Shown here: piece after piece, positions 22,440 through 34,724 of the stretch
Position numbering within the stretch: the first letter of the stretch is position 1
How the letters are laid out: the number at the start of each line of letters is the position of its first letter
Origin: Sequoia sempervirens
Lineage: Eukaryota > Streptophyta > Pinopsida > Cupressales > Cupressaceae
DNA: 64,000 bases
NCBI GenBank assembly: GCA_007258455.2
Contig: VDFB02018340.1
Location: forward strand, 1 to 64,000
Direction: 5' to 3'
Notes under the pieces: generated by a model
The model's database searches: none
Told to the model about the DNA's origin: nothing
What the model saw: the letters and a program-made list of their open reading frames with translations, nothing else
Position numbers and translations under genes: made by a program

Positions 22440-23890
22440 CTCAATCAAGTCTTGTATCAAATGCTTTAATTGCATACAATAATTTTTTTTATGTCCCTTA
22501 TTTTTATGAAAGTTGCAATAATTGACATCGTTCCACTAGGATGGTTTTACCTTTGGCTCCCAATTTTGGGCTTCTAGTAAACTAATAAGTCTTTTTGCAA
22601 TGAGTTCTCTCATTTCCAATTCCAAAGTTTGTCCTAATGGGGTAAATCTCTGCTGATTGGATTGTCTTTGATATGACGGTTGAGATTCCCCATTGTTTGT
22701 GTTATTTTTTTGAGTAGTGCTTTGATTGTTATTTTGGTTTTCATTTTGATTGGTTTTGACATTTGTTGCTGTCAAATTGAATACTTGTTTTGTATTTTCA
22801 GTTGTAGCATCAATGCTTCCTATATTTCTATTTTTCTGCCAAAATTTTGGCTTGTCATTGTTTCCATATTGATTTGTGTTTTTTGGTGTATCATTGTAGT
22901 GTTTAATCACTCCTCATTTGACTAGAGCCTCTTCAATTTTAAGCCCATTCTCGATTACTTTTTTGAATGTTGGGGGACATTGCAATTCGAGTCTATAACT
23001 CATATGATCATTTAAGTTTTCTATAAATAATTCAATCTTCTCCTCTTCAGGTATAGATCGAGGATATCTAGAGAAAAAATTTCTCCATTGTTGTAGGAAT
23101 GATAAGAATGTCTCACCATTTGTCTATTTTAGGTTATACAGATCTTTTATGGTTACATTGTGTTGTATGTTGAAGGAGAATTGGGAGATGAATTTGTTGA
23201 CCAGTTCTTTGAAGGATCAAATCCCTGGTTGTAACTTGGAGAACCATTCCATGCAATGGGCTCCCAAACTCCTAGGAAATAACCTCATGAGGTAAATATC
23301 TTCTTGTGAAAACTTGAGGCTCATTGTTCTGAATTCCCTTGCTTGGTCAATCAGGTCTGATTTACCATTGTATTTATCATATTTAGGAAATTCACAGTGT
23401 CTAGGGAAAGGTATCATATCCACACATGGATGAAAAGGGTAAGGACAAATGTACTTTAATAAGTATTTTTTTATGGTTCATGTTTGCATGTTTTGAATTT
23501 GTTCCTACAAAGTGTACATTTGTGTTGTTAAAGCAACGACTTGATTTGTATCCTATATGTTGGGTGGTTGTGTTTCATTTGTTCTTGGTGTTTCCTTCAA
23601 TCGATTCATGTCAAAATCCTTTGGTAGTTTTGCACCTAACTCAGCTAACATCAAGAGATATTTCTCCATGTCTTGTTCTAAGACCTTTCCCATAAATTTA
23701 TGAAAACTTGGATCCTATTGAGTGTGTTGTACATCCTCTTGAGTTATTTCATTGGTATTATTTTTTTGGAATTAGAAAAAGGGGTTTTCTTCAATCATGT
23801 TTGGATTTTCAATTTCCTTCTCTCTGAGTTTTTGTTTGCAACCTTTTCAAGATTGGCATACAAGTTTTTGGTTGTTTCCACAAAACTTTG
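22440..23890 (-). pseudogene. E3 gag
   Basis: Minus strand. An N-terminal piece from about 23700 (Y-L-L-M-L-A-E-L-G-A-K-L-P) leads to P-K-Y-D-K-Y-N-G-K-S-D and the capsid core at 23423-22911 (F-L-Q-Q-W-R-N-F-F-S-R-Y, then L-E-L-Q-C-P-P-T-F-K-K-V-I-E-N-G). A modified knuckle near 22500 (C-x2-H-x4-H-x4-C) precedes L-K-H-L-I-Q-D-L-I-E-E-K, as is usual in Tat Gag. At least three stops or shifts. Confidence 0.85.
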
Positions 23891-24189
23891 ATCTTCTTGT
23901 GATGTGATTAGTGTCAATTTGATTTTAACGAAGCCAAATAGAATGATGTATTCTATTGATGAGGCTAAGTTAAAAACCTGATTATTGAGTTCTTGTTCCT
24001 CATGAGGAAAATTGACTCAATAATTTAGATTTGTTTTGATAATTTGACACTTTATATTTTGCAAGATCTAGGTTTATGTTGAACCTACTTTGTTTCAGGT
24101 TTTTATGACACTGTCTGATCTGTGAAATGTTTCTGACTAATAAAATTATGTGTTTCTGATGTCAATATATCTGATAGTTGTTCCAAAAG

Positions 24190-24560
24190 GTTCTCTATTT
24201 TTATGTTCTGTGGAAGCGCTAATATAGAGGGAAGAAGTGCTAAAACAGAATGCAAAAGCAATGTTAAATAGAGTAGAAGTGCTAAAATAGAGCGCAGATT
24301 CACTAAAGGACTGGTTAATTCTCTAATATTGGTAATGTTTTAACACTGAAATAAGAGCTATAAAATTGATCAGAAGCGCTAAAATAGACAGCAAAAGCAC
24401 TGTTGTTTCTTGTGGAAGTGCTAAAAGATAGCACATAAGTGCTAGAACAGTCCGTAGAAGCACTATGATACTTTTTGATCACTATAGAGTTTGGTTTACT
24501 ATTGATAGAAGCGTTGTAATATTGATCAGAAGTGCTAAAAAAGATGGCATAAGTGCTATA
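24190..24560 (-). repeat. AGCGCT repeat cluster B in the E3 gag leader
   Basis: About a dozen copies of GAAGCGCTAAAATAGA (plus-strand reading), that is TCTATTTTAGCGCTTC on the coding strand. Cores are AGCGCT, AGTGCT or AGCACT. Confidence 0.8.
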
Positions 24561-24574
24561 GTTTTTGTTTAATT

Positions 24575-25110
24575 CCAAGTAGGGGGTGGTAATATGGGCC
24601 TCACAGCTGCTATATCTAATTTCTCTCCTTCGTCTAAGACTATGGATGCTGTGAGAAATTGACGGGTGTTTCATTTTTCTCAAAAATGAATGTTCTCAAA
24701 CTACTGATGATGTCAGTTTGGGTACCTTCAATATGTACATTACTTGGATGAAATATTGGGGTGGTTAGCCTGGGTTGTTGAACAAGAGCTGTTGGTTGCC
24801 AAATGGTCATAAGGTATGTTGTATGATGGTTTCAATGCCTTATTGTAATGTCATTCAGTATCTATTGCTAGGTAGGATGTAGTAACATGGGTCTTCCTGC
24901 TGCTATGTTTATCTTTTCTTCTTCTTCATTTAGGATGATGGATCCTGTAAGAAATTGATGGGGTTTTTTTTTCCTAAAAAATGAATGCTCTCAAACTAAT
25001 GATGATGTCAGTTTGGCTGCTTTCAATGTGTATAAGGCTAGGTTGTATGATAGGTTCTATAAGGCCTGGTTGTTGAATGGGAGTTGTAGGTCACCAAATG
25101 GTCATATGGT
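24575..25110. repeat. Two tandem ~293-bp repeats in the E3 leader
   Basis: The segments beginning near 24580 and 24872 align for about 220 bp, including ATGATGTCAGTTTGG and CCAAATGGTCATA. Divergence is clear, so the duplication is old. Confidence 0.7.
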
Positions 25111-26589
25111 GGTGACTCCTTGATTTTGGATGTTAAACCTAATGTTTCCAAAGACTTGTCTATTGTAAGAACTGATAAGGTTTGGTGGAGTATTCTATGG
25201 TGGGTTGTGGAATGGAGGATTGACAAATATGTTGACTATGGTTAGATTCCTGTGAAAGAGCATTTCTCTGAATATAGGTTTGTGAATTCAAGGGCTCTAC
25301 AACATAATCATCAGTGTAACCCCTAGCGAAATCATGAAACCTATGGAGGAATGTTCTATGATGAAGCAAAATTTTCCTATTTTGATACAAGAATTGTCTT
25401 CTTTTCAAAATGTTTCTATAACTAAGTGGTTTGTTTTTTTCATGATTCTCTTGGCAAGAGATTTCTTGACAAAATTTTCGGTTTTCCAATCCCTAATCAT
25501 GTATTTCTCAGTTTGATTTTATCAAAGTTGTTTGTATTTTTTAGGATGATCTTTTATTTGAAATTTAATGATTTTGAAATACATAACAATCAAATGTAGA
25601 CATTTTTTTAAGAGTTGTAATCTAAATAGATAGTGTATGTTCAAAAGAACCATTCATGGTGCTATTTTCACTGGTTTGATAACAATAAAACACTTTAGAT
25701 AGACTCACTCTTAATAGTCAAAAGGTCATCATTATACTCAACAACCCACATCTTAAAATTTCATCGACTCACATAGCCGTGTCACCCCCTAGAGGGTGCC
25801 CATGTTTTTGTCTTTTCCAAGTGCGTACTCAAGGTTAGATTTCTTGATCCCCTGAGCAAAAATTCCTTGGAATTCTATGGTGAGTGTCTTGGGGGCATAT
25901 TCTTCCCTCCCCTTGCACTGTGAGTGTTACAATGTCCGGTTACTGACTCTGCTGGATACTACACTAGGTTCTTAGAAAGGGTTTCCATTCAGCACGGAAA
26001 GTGATAAAATCCCTTAGGAGACCTCCCAAACTTTAGAACAAAGGCTTTGGGGATGGTTATCATGCACACTTCTGATAAATGAGGATTTATCTAGATTTAA
26101 TTTTGTTTTATAGTGGGTTGGAATACTTGGCTTTGGTTGTTCCCACTTAGGTCGTTCCTGTAGGGTGAGTACTTTTTCCCACTATGGAAGGCCTTTTTAC
26201 AAGATTTAATAAAGCTTGAAAATGCATAAAGGATGAGTTTGGAATTTTGATCATCCAGTTAAGGGGAGAACATATACCTATCACCACACAAACACATAAC
26301 TCAACTTGTTCAATTTTTAGATCCCAAACTACATTTTTCTATCTATGTGAAGATGTTACTTCACAGTGAAGATGTTGCTTCACAAAAAGATATGGTGTTC
26401 ATTTTTAATTCCAAATTGAACTATTTGATGACTACCCTAGATTGATAAATTTTAAACCAATTTGAAAATGTGACTATCCTAGGATTGATTCATTATTAAA
26501 CCAACCAAAGAAGTGTCTATCCTAGATTGATTCATTTTAAAATCCAACTAAAGAAATAAAATTTACTGGTTGCGGTTGCATCGGATCTA
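25111..26589. other. E3 leader, no gene recognised
   Basis: Long 5' untranslated region of E3 between the repeat clusters. Short minus open frames (e.g. 25489-25160) show no domain. Confidence 0.5.
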
Positions 26590-26870
26590 GCTAACGAATT
26601 ACATAGAAGCGCTATGATAGAGGTCAAAAGCGCTATAAAAATGCTCAAAAGTGCTATAGAAAGTGTCTGAAGCACTATAAGATCTTGCAAAAGTGCTATA
26701 GAATTCTGTGATAGCGCTAAAATAGATGTTGAAGGTGAACAACCCGACTGCTGGAAGTCTTTTGATCGAAGCACTAAAACAGTCCTTCAAAGCACTATAG
26801 TTTTCTTTAGAAGCTCTAAAATAGGTAGAAGCACTATAGAATCTCCTAATTGTACTAAAAGGATCACACC
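26590..26870 (-). repeat. AGCGCT repeat cluster C next to the E3 primer site
   Basis: About a dozen copies of AAAGCGCTATAGA-type sequence (plus reading), in the same orientation as cluster B and inverted relative to cluster A. The cluster begins about 50 bp inside the primer site. Confidence 0.8.
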
Positions 26871-26923
26871 AAATTTATGTACGAAAGATTTTAAAAAAAA
26901 TTTGTTAAAAACATGGGGTACAA

Positions 26924-26940
26924 CCCCATAGTGGGCGCCA
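26924..26940 (-). other. E3 primer-binding site
   Basis: The minus strand reads TGGCGCCCACTATGGGG three bases after the LTR end. TGGCGCC is the common start of primer sites in plant Ty3/gypsy elements, complementary to tRNAs ending GGCGCCA. Confidence 0.8.
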
Positions 26941-26943
26941 AAA

Positions 26944-28065
26944 TGTAAGTGTGAATAAGTGAAAAGTAAAACAACAACTAAAATACTTCTTAATAAGACA
27001 TTAGATCAAGATTAACATGAATTAAACCAATTTAAAACACTAAAAATCTTGAAGACGTCTCATTGTATCCTATCTCCAAAGGTTTATCAAGTCACAAAGG
27101 CTCTCAGATTTGTAAGCACTGTAACTATTTAAAATGCCTATCTAGAGAACAAAATGGATGCTAAATGCAATGATGTGATGATTAAGAATGATTTCTAAGT
27201 GATATGAAGCTACTATAAACTATCCTGATGAAATTGATAAAAGTAACCTATAGTAAAAACTAATGATGCTACCGTGATATGAGATCTAATGATACTATGA
27301 TGCTATGATACTATTGCTAAAAATACTAATGCTATGCTTAAGATGCTTGATTGCTAATTCTTGCAGAGTAAGTTTGCATAAAAATGGGATTTTCTTAGAT
27401 GATTTTCATACTTCAGAAGGCTATATATATAGATTTTCAGCAACACATTTGCATAGGGGTAATACAATAGAGGCCTGGATTGAATCTTGAGATTTGAGTG
27501 GTGAGAGATTGAGGAGCTTGAGCTGATCATAGGGATTGTTCCTCCCCATGAAAACATTAGGCAAGATGATAGGAAAGATTAGAGGAAAAATATTGAGAGG
27601 ATTTCTTGCAAGTTTGTCCCCAAAGCTTTCCCGTGAATGCCAATTGAATTAATTAGATTGAAAAATATAATTTTATTGGTGAGTGAATAGAGGAATATTT
27701 GATTTATGTCTTTATTTGAATAATTTTATTGATTCAATTTAGCAAAATAGGAAGATTTAATTAAATAAAACAAATATTTGATATTTGCTTATTTAATAAA
27801 GAGGAATATGATGATTAAATAAATCTTTAGGATATCTTTATTTAATTAAGTGGAAATATGATAAGATAATTAAATTACATAGATTATTGAAGTTGTGTAC
27901 TTAATTTAAATAGAATTTAATGGATAAAGTATAGAAGAATTGATAATGAACTTAATATAAATAAATATTTCTATTTATTTACTAAATAGATGAATTTAGG
28001 ATTAATTAATCAAATAAATCATATTTAATTAATTATATTCTCTAGACCATTTTTAGGTGTATACA
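26944..28065 (-). repeat. E3 5' LTR (higher-coordinate copy)
   Basis: Direct repeat of 10373-11496, adjacent to the primer site, ending GTATACA before the AATAG target copy. Confidence 0.93.
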
Positions 28066-29900
28066 AATAGTTTCTAAAAGCTTCGTATAGCTCCCAACAA
28101 CTCTAGTTGATAAAGAAAAAGAGTATGAAGTGCAACAAGATGATGTTATGGAGCCCCCAATAGCTCCCAGTAGCTCTGGATCGCTCTGGACCAGTGCATA
28201 GATAGGATCTTCTCAAAAAGTAGTAGTTGTAGTGAAAATTCAAACCCCACTCTCACCTACCTAATGCCAAGAAAGACCAAGAGTCTCAGGGAGATCTACC
28301 AAAATGAAATGTATGATGAATAGTTTGATGAAAGTATGAATTTTGCATTATTTTCTCATAGTAATCCAATTTATTTTGAGGATGTTGTGAAAGAAAATAA
28401 ATGGTGTGAAACAATGGATGAGGATATCGATGCAATAAAGAGGAATAAAACATGGGAGATAATTGATTTTCCTCCCAACAAGCAAGTGATTGGAGTGAAA
28501 TGGGTCTATAAGACCAAAAGCAATGCCGATGGAAAAATAGAGAGGCATAAGGAAAAATTAGTTGTCAAGGGATACAAACAACAGTTTGGGAGAGATTATG
28601 ATAAGGCATATGCTCTAGTTGCAAGGATGGAAATCGTGTAGGTAGTCATAGCAATTGCAACCCAACACAAATGGAAAGTACTTCAAATAGATGTAAAGTT
28701 AGCTTTCTTAAATGGAGTGCAAAAAGAGGAAGTGTATGTGGAGCAACCACTTGGTTATGAAGTTTTGGGTCAAGAAAACAAGGTATGCAGGCTAAAGAAA
28801 TCTATTTATGGGTTGAAGCAAGCACCATGGAAATGGTACAGAAGGATTGGCTTATATTTGTTGAGCAATGACTTTAGCAAAAGCGATGGTGAGCCCACTC
28901 TTTACATCAAGACAACTGATGGTAAGATTTTAATTATTTCTTTGTATGTTGATGATTTAATTTTCACCAGGGATAATAATTTCCTCATTTTTGATTTTAA
29001 AGGGGCCATGAAAAGAGAATTTGAAATGATAGACTTAGGTCTCTTGAGGTATTTTCTAGGCATAGAAGTAAAAAAAATGCATGATGGTATATATTTATCT
29101 CTCAAGAAAAGTATGCAACATAGATTTTGAAGAGGTTTAGGATGCAAGATAACAAGCCTTCCCCCACACCAACAACCATAGGTTTTAAATTGAGAAAGGA
29201 ATATTACAACAACAATGTGAATCCGACCATGTATAAGAGTTTGGTTGGAAGTTTCATGTATTTAACAACAAATAGACTTGATATAATGCATCATGTAAGT
29301 CTAATTTTCAGATTTATGGAGAGTCCAAAAGAGTCACATTGGCAAGCACGTAAAAAAGTTCTGAGGTATGTGAATGGAACCAATGGATATGGCATTTTGT
29401 ATAGTGCGGAAAATGATTTTGGGCTGGTTGGTTACAAGGATATTGATTGGGAAGGGAGTGTGGATGATAGAAAGAGCACATCTGGATATGTGTTTCATTT
29501 GGGATCAAGAGTCATTTCATGGGGTTCCAAGAAACAACCCATAGTTTTTGTATCCACAACTGAGGCTGAGTATATAGCAGTAAATGTAACTGCATGCCAA
29601 ACTATTTGGCTAAGAAGGAACTTAACAGATTTGAAGGAAGAACAAAAGGATGGAACAACTATATTTTGTGACAATGTTTCATCAATAGCTTTGACAAAGA
29701 ATCGAGTTTTTCATGAAAGAAGCAAGCACATTGAAATCAGGTATATTTTCATAAGAGAATTAGTTGAAAAAGGTGAAATCAAAATGAAATTTTGTAGGTC
29801 TGAGCAACAACTTGCAAACATTTTTACCAAACCATTGAGCAGAGATTGTTTTGAATGCCTAAGAATAAATTTAGGTGTTGTTGATTTGTATGAAGAATGA
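28066..29900 (+). pseudogene. C1 copia pol, part 3: reverse transcriptase and RNase H
   Basis: C1 resumes after E3. RT starts with N-K-T-W-E-I-I-D-F-P and G-V-K-W-V-Y-K-T-K near 28440-28515. It has one TAG at 28639-28641, then continues in the same frame through Y-G-L-K-Q-A-P-W-K-W to an intact Y-V-D-D at 28945-28956. A one-base shift near 29127 moves to the frame that ends at 29900. That frame holds Y-L-T-T-N-R-L-D-I and the RNase H with D-W-E-G, S-T-T-E-A-E-Y, F-C-D-N and H-I-E-I-R-Y, all active-site residues kept. It is the best-preserved pol of the window, with only a few lesions. Confidence 0.92.
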
Positions 29901-29918
29901 TGTTGTTTGACAACTCAG

Positions 29919-29930
29919 TCAAAGGGGGAG
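29919..29930 (+). other. C1 polypurine tract
   Basis: CAAAGGGGGAG ends directly before TGTTGGAAAT, the copia-type LTR start. Confidence 0.8.
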
Positions 29931-30339
29931 TGTTGGAAATATTTACTTTTTTTTTTCCTAATCCCTTCTCATGTCAACTCCCCTATTGCACCTACCTTTT
30001 AGGAGGCTCTCTTCAATGAATTTTTTTTTTGGGATCTTCATCCCTATTCTACTCTTGACTCCAGAAGTTATTGAGTTAGGTAAATTTGAATTTTGAGAGG
30101 GAATTTTTGAAAGAAGACAAGAATATACAAATAGAAGGAATGTAATAGTTAGTAAGTGGATTTGCAAGAAGAAGTTAAGAGTTAACATAATACTATTATC
30201 ATTGAGCTTTACACAAAAGAAATGGCATGAGGTAATTATCAAGGAAATATTTTTATAGTCGAATAGAAGAGGTTAGAAGCAAAAGTTTAAATAAATATAG
30301 ATGAACTTTTTATTGTGTTCTGCACATCAATTTTCAACA
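29931..30339 (+). repeat. C1 3' LTR (3' end tentative)
   Basis: Starts TGTTGGAAAT like the C2 LTR (TGTTGGAATA) and shares short stretches with it (TTTGAATTTTGAG; AAGGAATGTAATAGTTAGTA). The end is placed at TTTTCAACA only by analogy, because the 5' LTR of C1 is outside the window. Confidence 0.45.
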
Positions 30340-31398
30340 TACAGTAAGTAGTGCAAAATGTGGATTAACTTGAGGTGGATTCTTGAAAGTGTCATAAAAT
30401 TGGAGAGAACTCAATAGATATTAAAGTGGAAGGATATTTGCTCCCCAAATAAGCAGGTATGATCTTTAATTGGGTTACAATGCCACAATGATATTTTTTT
30501 ATTTTTGATTGTTTCTCATATAGAGGGATGAATCTGTTGTTAAGAAATTATTTAACTCTATTATGGAAATACTGAGAAGCCAATAAAATTCTTGGGGGAT
30601 AATCCTATGTTCATCGTATCATCACCTTTGGAATAATCATATGATATTTTGGTATGGTATTCAAGGTATTTAGAGTTCCATTCTATTTTTCAACTATCTC
30701 TAACCTCGTTATGATGTCATTAAGTCCTCACCCTTTAGTTTTCGCTTATACTCGACCTACTATAAATCCTGCATCTTTTCTCTAGGTAGAGATGTTCAAG
30801 AATACCTGGCCAACTAGCCAAATCCCTCTCTGTTGTAGTTACAAGTTCCTTTGGAATAAACTCTATATACCTCTCATTTTATATCATTATAAGTCAATTC
30901 AAATGATTGGTAACATTGGAACAACGACTTTCAAGCCTTTTCTTTTCTGCACTTTACCTACCAAGGTTGGGTAAGGGAATTTAATGGGTTTGTTGTAATT
31001 CATTTCAGTCTTAGATCTCTATGCAATTAAATATGTATATAAAAGAAATCCACCCTGGGAAAAGTCAGAATTTATAATGGATCCAATAAAATTACTTATA
31101 TTAATCATATTTTGAGTCGAACCATGCTAGGCCAACTTGCTTTGTTACCACGTAGGAAGATCCACCTTTCAGAAGTAGGTAGTGCCCTGAGTCTTTTTCA
31201 TTATCGGAATCATTCTCCATTTTGAGTTATTCAACTACTCCAACTTGGTAGTGCACTATTAAATTGATGGTTAAATCACTATGTTGATTGTCATATTTTT
31301 TTCATTTCATTGATCATCTAAATTTTATCTAGCATCAAAACTCAATTACTTTATAGATGATAATTTTTTGCTTAAGGGATCAAAAGAGGTGAGGTAGG
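30340..31398. other. No gene or repeat recognised
   Basis: AT-rich sequence between C1 and C2. May be flanking DNA or an undetected older element. Confidence 0.4.
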
Positions 31399-31963
31399 TG
31401 TTGGAATATTAATTAATCTATAGTGAACAAACTATCTCCCCTTCCCTAACGTATACCTTGAAGCTATTACCTGCTTGCAATAAATAAGTTCAGTAGTTTT
31501 GAATTCAAATTTTGAGCACTCATTTCATGAGCAAGGAAAACAACAAAAGGGAAGAATGTTATGGTTAGTAGTAGCAGTTTTTGGTATTTTGTGAAGAACC
31601 TACAATAGCAAAAGAATATTTAGCAAAAAGACAAGGAAATAGTAGAAAAAAATAGTAGGGAATGTTCTACAAACACAACAAGCAGTTACAACATTGTAGT
31701 TAATTCTAGTTTGGGTGTGTGAGCAACACCAGATTAGGATAGTAGTCCAAGATTGTATGTAGAATATATTGTTACTGTAAAATAGAATTACTACTCTGTA
31801 GTTTTTTAATTTTGGAAAGCAAATGAGGAATATATAAATCTACAAATTTTTGTGTGTTAGTTTATGCTATCTCTGTGTATTATTTGTTATTTCCTATTTT
31901 GTCCTTCATTTTGTTACAACACAAGATTTGTGATTTGTATTACTACACCCCTTCCTACCAACA
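31399..31963 (+). repeat. C2 5' LTR
   Basis: TGTTGGAATA to CCAACA. A TATATAAAT box is at 31831-31839 and is conserved at 36812-36820 in the other LTR. Confidence 0.92.
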
Positions 31964-31965
31964 AG

Positions 31966-31979
31966 TGGTATTAGAGCCC
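31966..31979 (+). other. C2 primer-binding site
   Basis: TGGTATTAGAGCCC, two bases after the LTR, differs by one base from the initiator-Met primer site TGGTATCAGAGCCC. Confidence 0.85.
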
Positions 31980-32067
31980 TAATTTTCTAGGCAGTAAGTT
32001 TATTGTGGGTGTTGTGGAAATCCCTAGGTTATCTAGGCATTAGTCTATTTTCTCAAGTCTAAAAAAA

Positions 32068-33045
32068 ATGGTAGGTCGTGAAAGAAAAGGTTGGCAACAA
32101 CCACCAAATTTTGATGGGAAGAACTATGACATTTGGGCTAAGAAGGTGAAGAAATTTTTGGTTGCAAATGACCTATGGTAGTTGGTCATGAATGGCTTCA
32201 CAAATATTACAAACCTAGTAGCCTATGCAACCCTTTCTAATGCACAAAAGAATCAGTTGAAGGATACTCATATGAAGGATGCAAAAGCCCTTAGTTTGAT
32301 TGAGGTAGCCTTGATAGAGGCTATTTTCCCACGTATTACAGTAGCAAAATATGCCAAAAAAAGCTTGGGAAATTCTAAAAAATAGTTATAAGAAGACTGA
32401 TAAAGTGAGATTGGTGAAGTTGTAGCTTCTAAGAAGAGATTTTGAAACTCTACAAATGAAAGATGGTGAGTCAATTTCAGAATTTCACACCAAGGTGTCT
32501 AGTTTGATAAATCAACTAACAATAAATGGAGAAATAATGGAAGAGAAAAGGATTATTGAGAAAATACTAAGAAGTATGCCCTCTAGGTTTGATACTATAG
32601 TCATTTCCATTGAAGAGGAAAAGAATTTGTCTAAAATGACTATAGATGAGTTGATGGGTTCACTACAAACCCATGAGCAGTAGTTGAATTGATCTTCTCC
32701 TTCCCTAGAGAAAGATTTCAAAGCTCATACCAATGGTAGAGGTTGAGGAAGAGGAAGAAATAGTAGAGGCAGAGGTCAAAGAGATGGAGGAAGAAGCAAT
32801 TCTAAAAGAGGAGGTTCTAACAACCAAGAGGAGCCATGCAACTCACAGTCAACATACCAAGATAGGAAGAAGAACAACAATTCAAATTAGAGGTATGAAA
32901 AAAACAATGTGCAGTATTATTACTATCACAAGCATGGACATTATGCTAGTGAGTGTAGAAAGAAGCAACGTGACCATGGGAGTCAAAATGAAAATGTAGC
33001 AAATGAGAATAAGGCTAAAAATGAGAAAAAATCTAATAATGTTTT
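32068..33045 (+). pseudogene. C2 gag
   Basis: ATG at 32068 leads to W-Q-Q-P-P-N-F-D-G-K-N-Y-D-I-W, the copia Gag start. The core S-I-S-E-F-H-T-K-V-S-S-L, then I-L-R-S-M-P-S-R-F-D, is at 32456-32683. The knuckle at 32915-32956 reads Y-Y-Y-Y-H-K-H-G-H-Y-A-S-E-C: both leading Cys have become Tyr (TGT to TAT), while His and the last Cys remain. Several stops and shifts lie between the pieces. Gag would form the particle and bind RNA. Confidence 0.85.
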
Positions 33046-34700
33046 CATTTTTTGTAACCCTACTGAGCACATCAGAGATGAAGTATGGTATTTAGATAGC
33101 AGATGTAACAACCGCATGAGTGGTAACAATTTTTTTTACCTCCATTGACATAAACATAAAAAAATAAATCAAAATGGGAAACAATGAGAAGGTTCCTATC
33201 ATGGGAAAAAGTGTAGTCAACATCCAAACCAAGAATGGTGAGAAGCAGAATATCCAAGATGTCTTTTATGCTCCTGGCATAAAGAATAACCTACTGAACA
33301 TTAGAAAAATGGTCCAAAATAGTTATAGAATCTTGATGGAGAATGGAAAGTGTAAGATATTTGAAAAATGAGGCATCAAGAAAGTGATGGTAGTCATGCA
33401 TATGACGAGAAACAAAATGTTTCTTTTTAGGATGCATATAGTGTCTATTGTGTTCACAACAAAAGGGAAACAACAACAATGTTCATTAGTGCTAAAAATA
33501 GTAGAACAACAATCAATAGTGGACCAATAGTCTGCATTCAAAACATACATCAAAGACCCATCCAAACTTTAGCATTTAAGGTATGTGAGCTTAATATTTT
33601 CTAGTTTAAATTTATTGTCTAGGAAAGGAATGGTTAAAGGTCTACCATCTATTGTAGAACCCGATGGAAAATGTGAATCATGCATTTTAGGAAAGTAGCA
33701 TAGATAGCCATTTCAATTAGGGTATTCTAGGAGAGCAAAAGCACCACTAGAATTAGTGCACTTAGATTTGTGTGGACCCAAGAAAACCCCCACATTAGAA
33801 GAAAAAACCTATTGCATGACATTGATATATGATTACAATAGAAAAATATAGGTTTATTTATTGAAAAATAAATTAGAAGCATTTGAAAAATTTAAATGGT
33901 CTAAGGCAGTAGTTGAAAAGGAAAGTGGACACTATATCAAAGCCCTTAGAACATATAGAGTGGGAGAGTACATCTCCAAAAAAATTTGATTTTTCTGTAG
34001 AAATAAGGGAATTCATAAGTAATTTACAACAAGGTATACCCCACAACAAAACAGAGTGGATGAAAGGAAAAGTAAAACCATTCAAGACATGGCAACAAGT
34101 ATATCGAAGAAAAAGGGTTTCACACATATTTTGTGCTGAAGATGTAGCAACAACTATTTGCAAATTGAATAGGTTTCCTACAAAGGTTGTTCATGATAGG
34201 ATTCCACAAGAGGTTTGGACAAACAACAAGTGGAGTGTTGAACACCTAAGAATCTTTGGGTGTGTGGCTATGCATTCGTGCCAAAAGAGAAGAGGTAAAA
34301 TTTTGATGACAAAGGAAAAAAATGCATTTTCATAGGCTATAGTGAGGAGTCAAAAGCCTACAAGTTGTAAAATCCCATCACCAAAAAGGTTTTGATCACT
34401 AGGGATGTTGTGTTCATTGAGAATGAAGCATGTGGAGTGATGGATAACACCATGGGTATTTTAGTCATAATACCACTTGATGATAAAGAAACCCTAGAAG
34501 ACAACAATCCTGAAGGAGTTGCAAAAATCAACAATTCAAGGAGAAACTACCACTGAGTTTTGAAAAATAGAAACTTTGGTGGTACTCAACAAAACAACTC
34601 TGGCAGTGTTCAGTAGGACAATATCTCTGAACAAAGACATTAAAACAATAGCTCTAGGATACAATAGAGTAGTAGCTGCGATAGTCAGCAGTATAGTAGC
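33046..34700 (+). pseudogene. C2 pol, part 1: protease and integrase
   Basis: The protease start reads V-W-Y-L-D-S-R-C-N-N-R-M: the active-site D-S-G is D-S-R here. The next open part, 33174-33371, parallels C1 3100-3340. Integrase follows: C-I-L-G-K then H-L-D-L-C-G-P near 33760, P-Q-Q-N-R-V-D-E-R near 34040 and a finger-like region to 34360. It is broken by many stops and shifts. 34440-34720 is a Ser/Asn-rich linker. Confidence 0.82.
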
Positions 34701-34724
34701 TCCAGAGGTTAGAGTAGCAACAAA

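Larger units (their letters stand above)
10373..28065 (-). mobile_element. E3: Ty3/gypsy Tat-lineage retrotransposon with antisense PMD ORF, nested in C1
   Basis: Boundaries are 1.12-kb LTRs (TGTAAGTG to GTATACA on the plus strand), flanked by GATAG (10368-10372) and AATAG (28066-28070), a target duplication with one change. On the minus strand the order is LTR, primer site, leader, gag, protease, RT, RNase H, second RNase H, integrase, a long 3' region, polypurine tract, LTR. The second RNase H, the large size and the protease/RT motifs fit the Tat lineage (Ogre/Retand relatives). An antisense PMD ORF occupies the 3' region. The LTRs differ at roughly one site in twelve over the first 220 bp compared by eye. 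Confidence 0.9.

Noticed and set aside
24103..26790. Minus frames with repeated Leu/Ala or Ser/Ala runs (24303-24103, 24683-24315, 26774-26532)
   Set aside because: They are translations of the AGCGCT repeat clusters, with stops and no start or conserved frame. The signal is the DNA motif, not a peptide.
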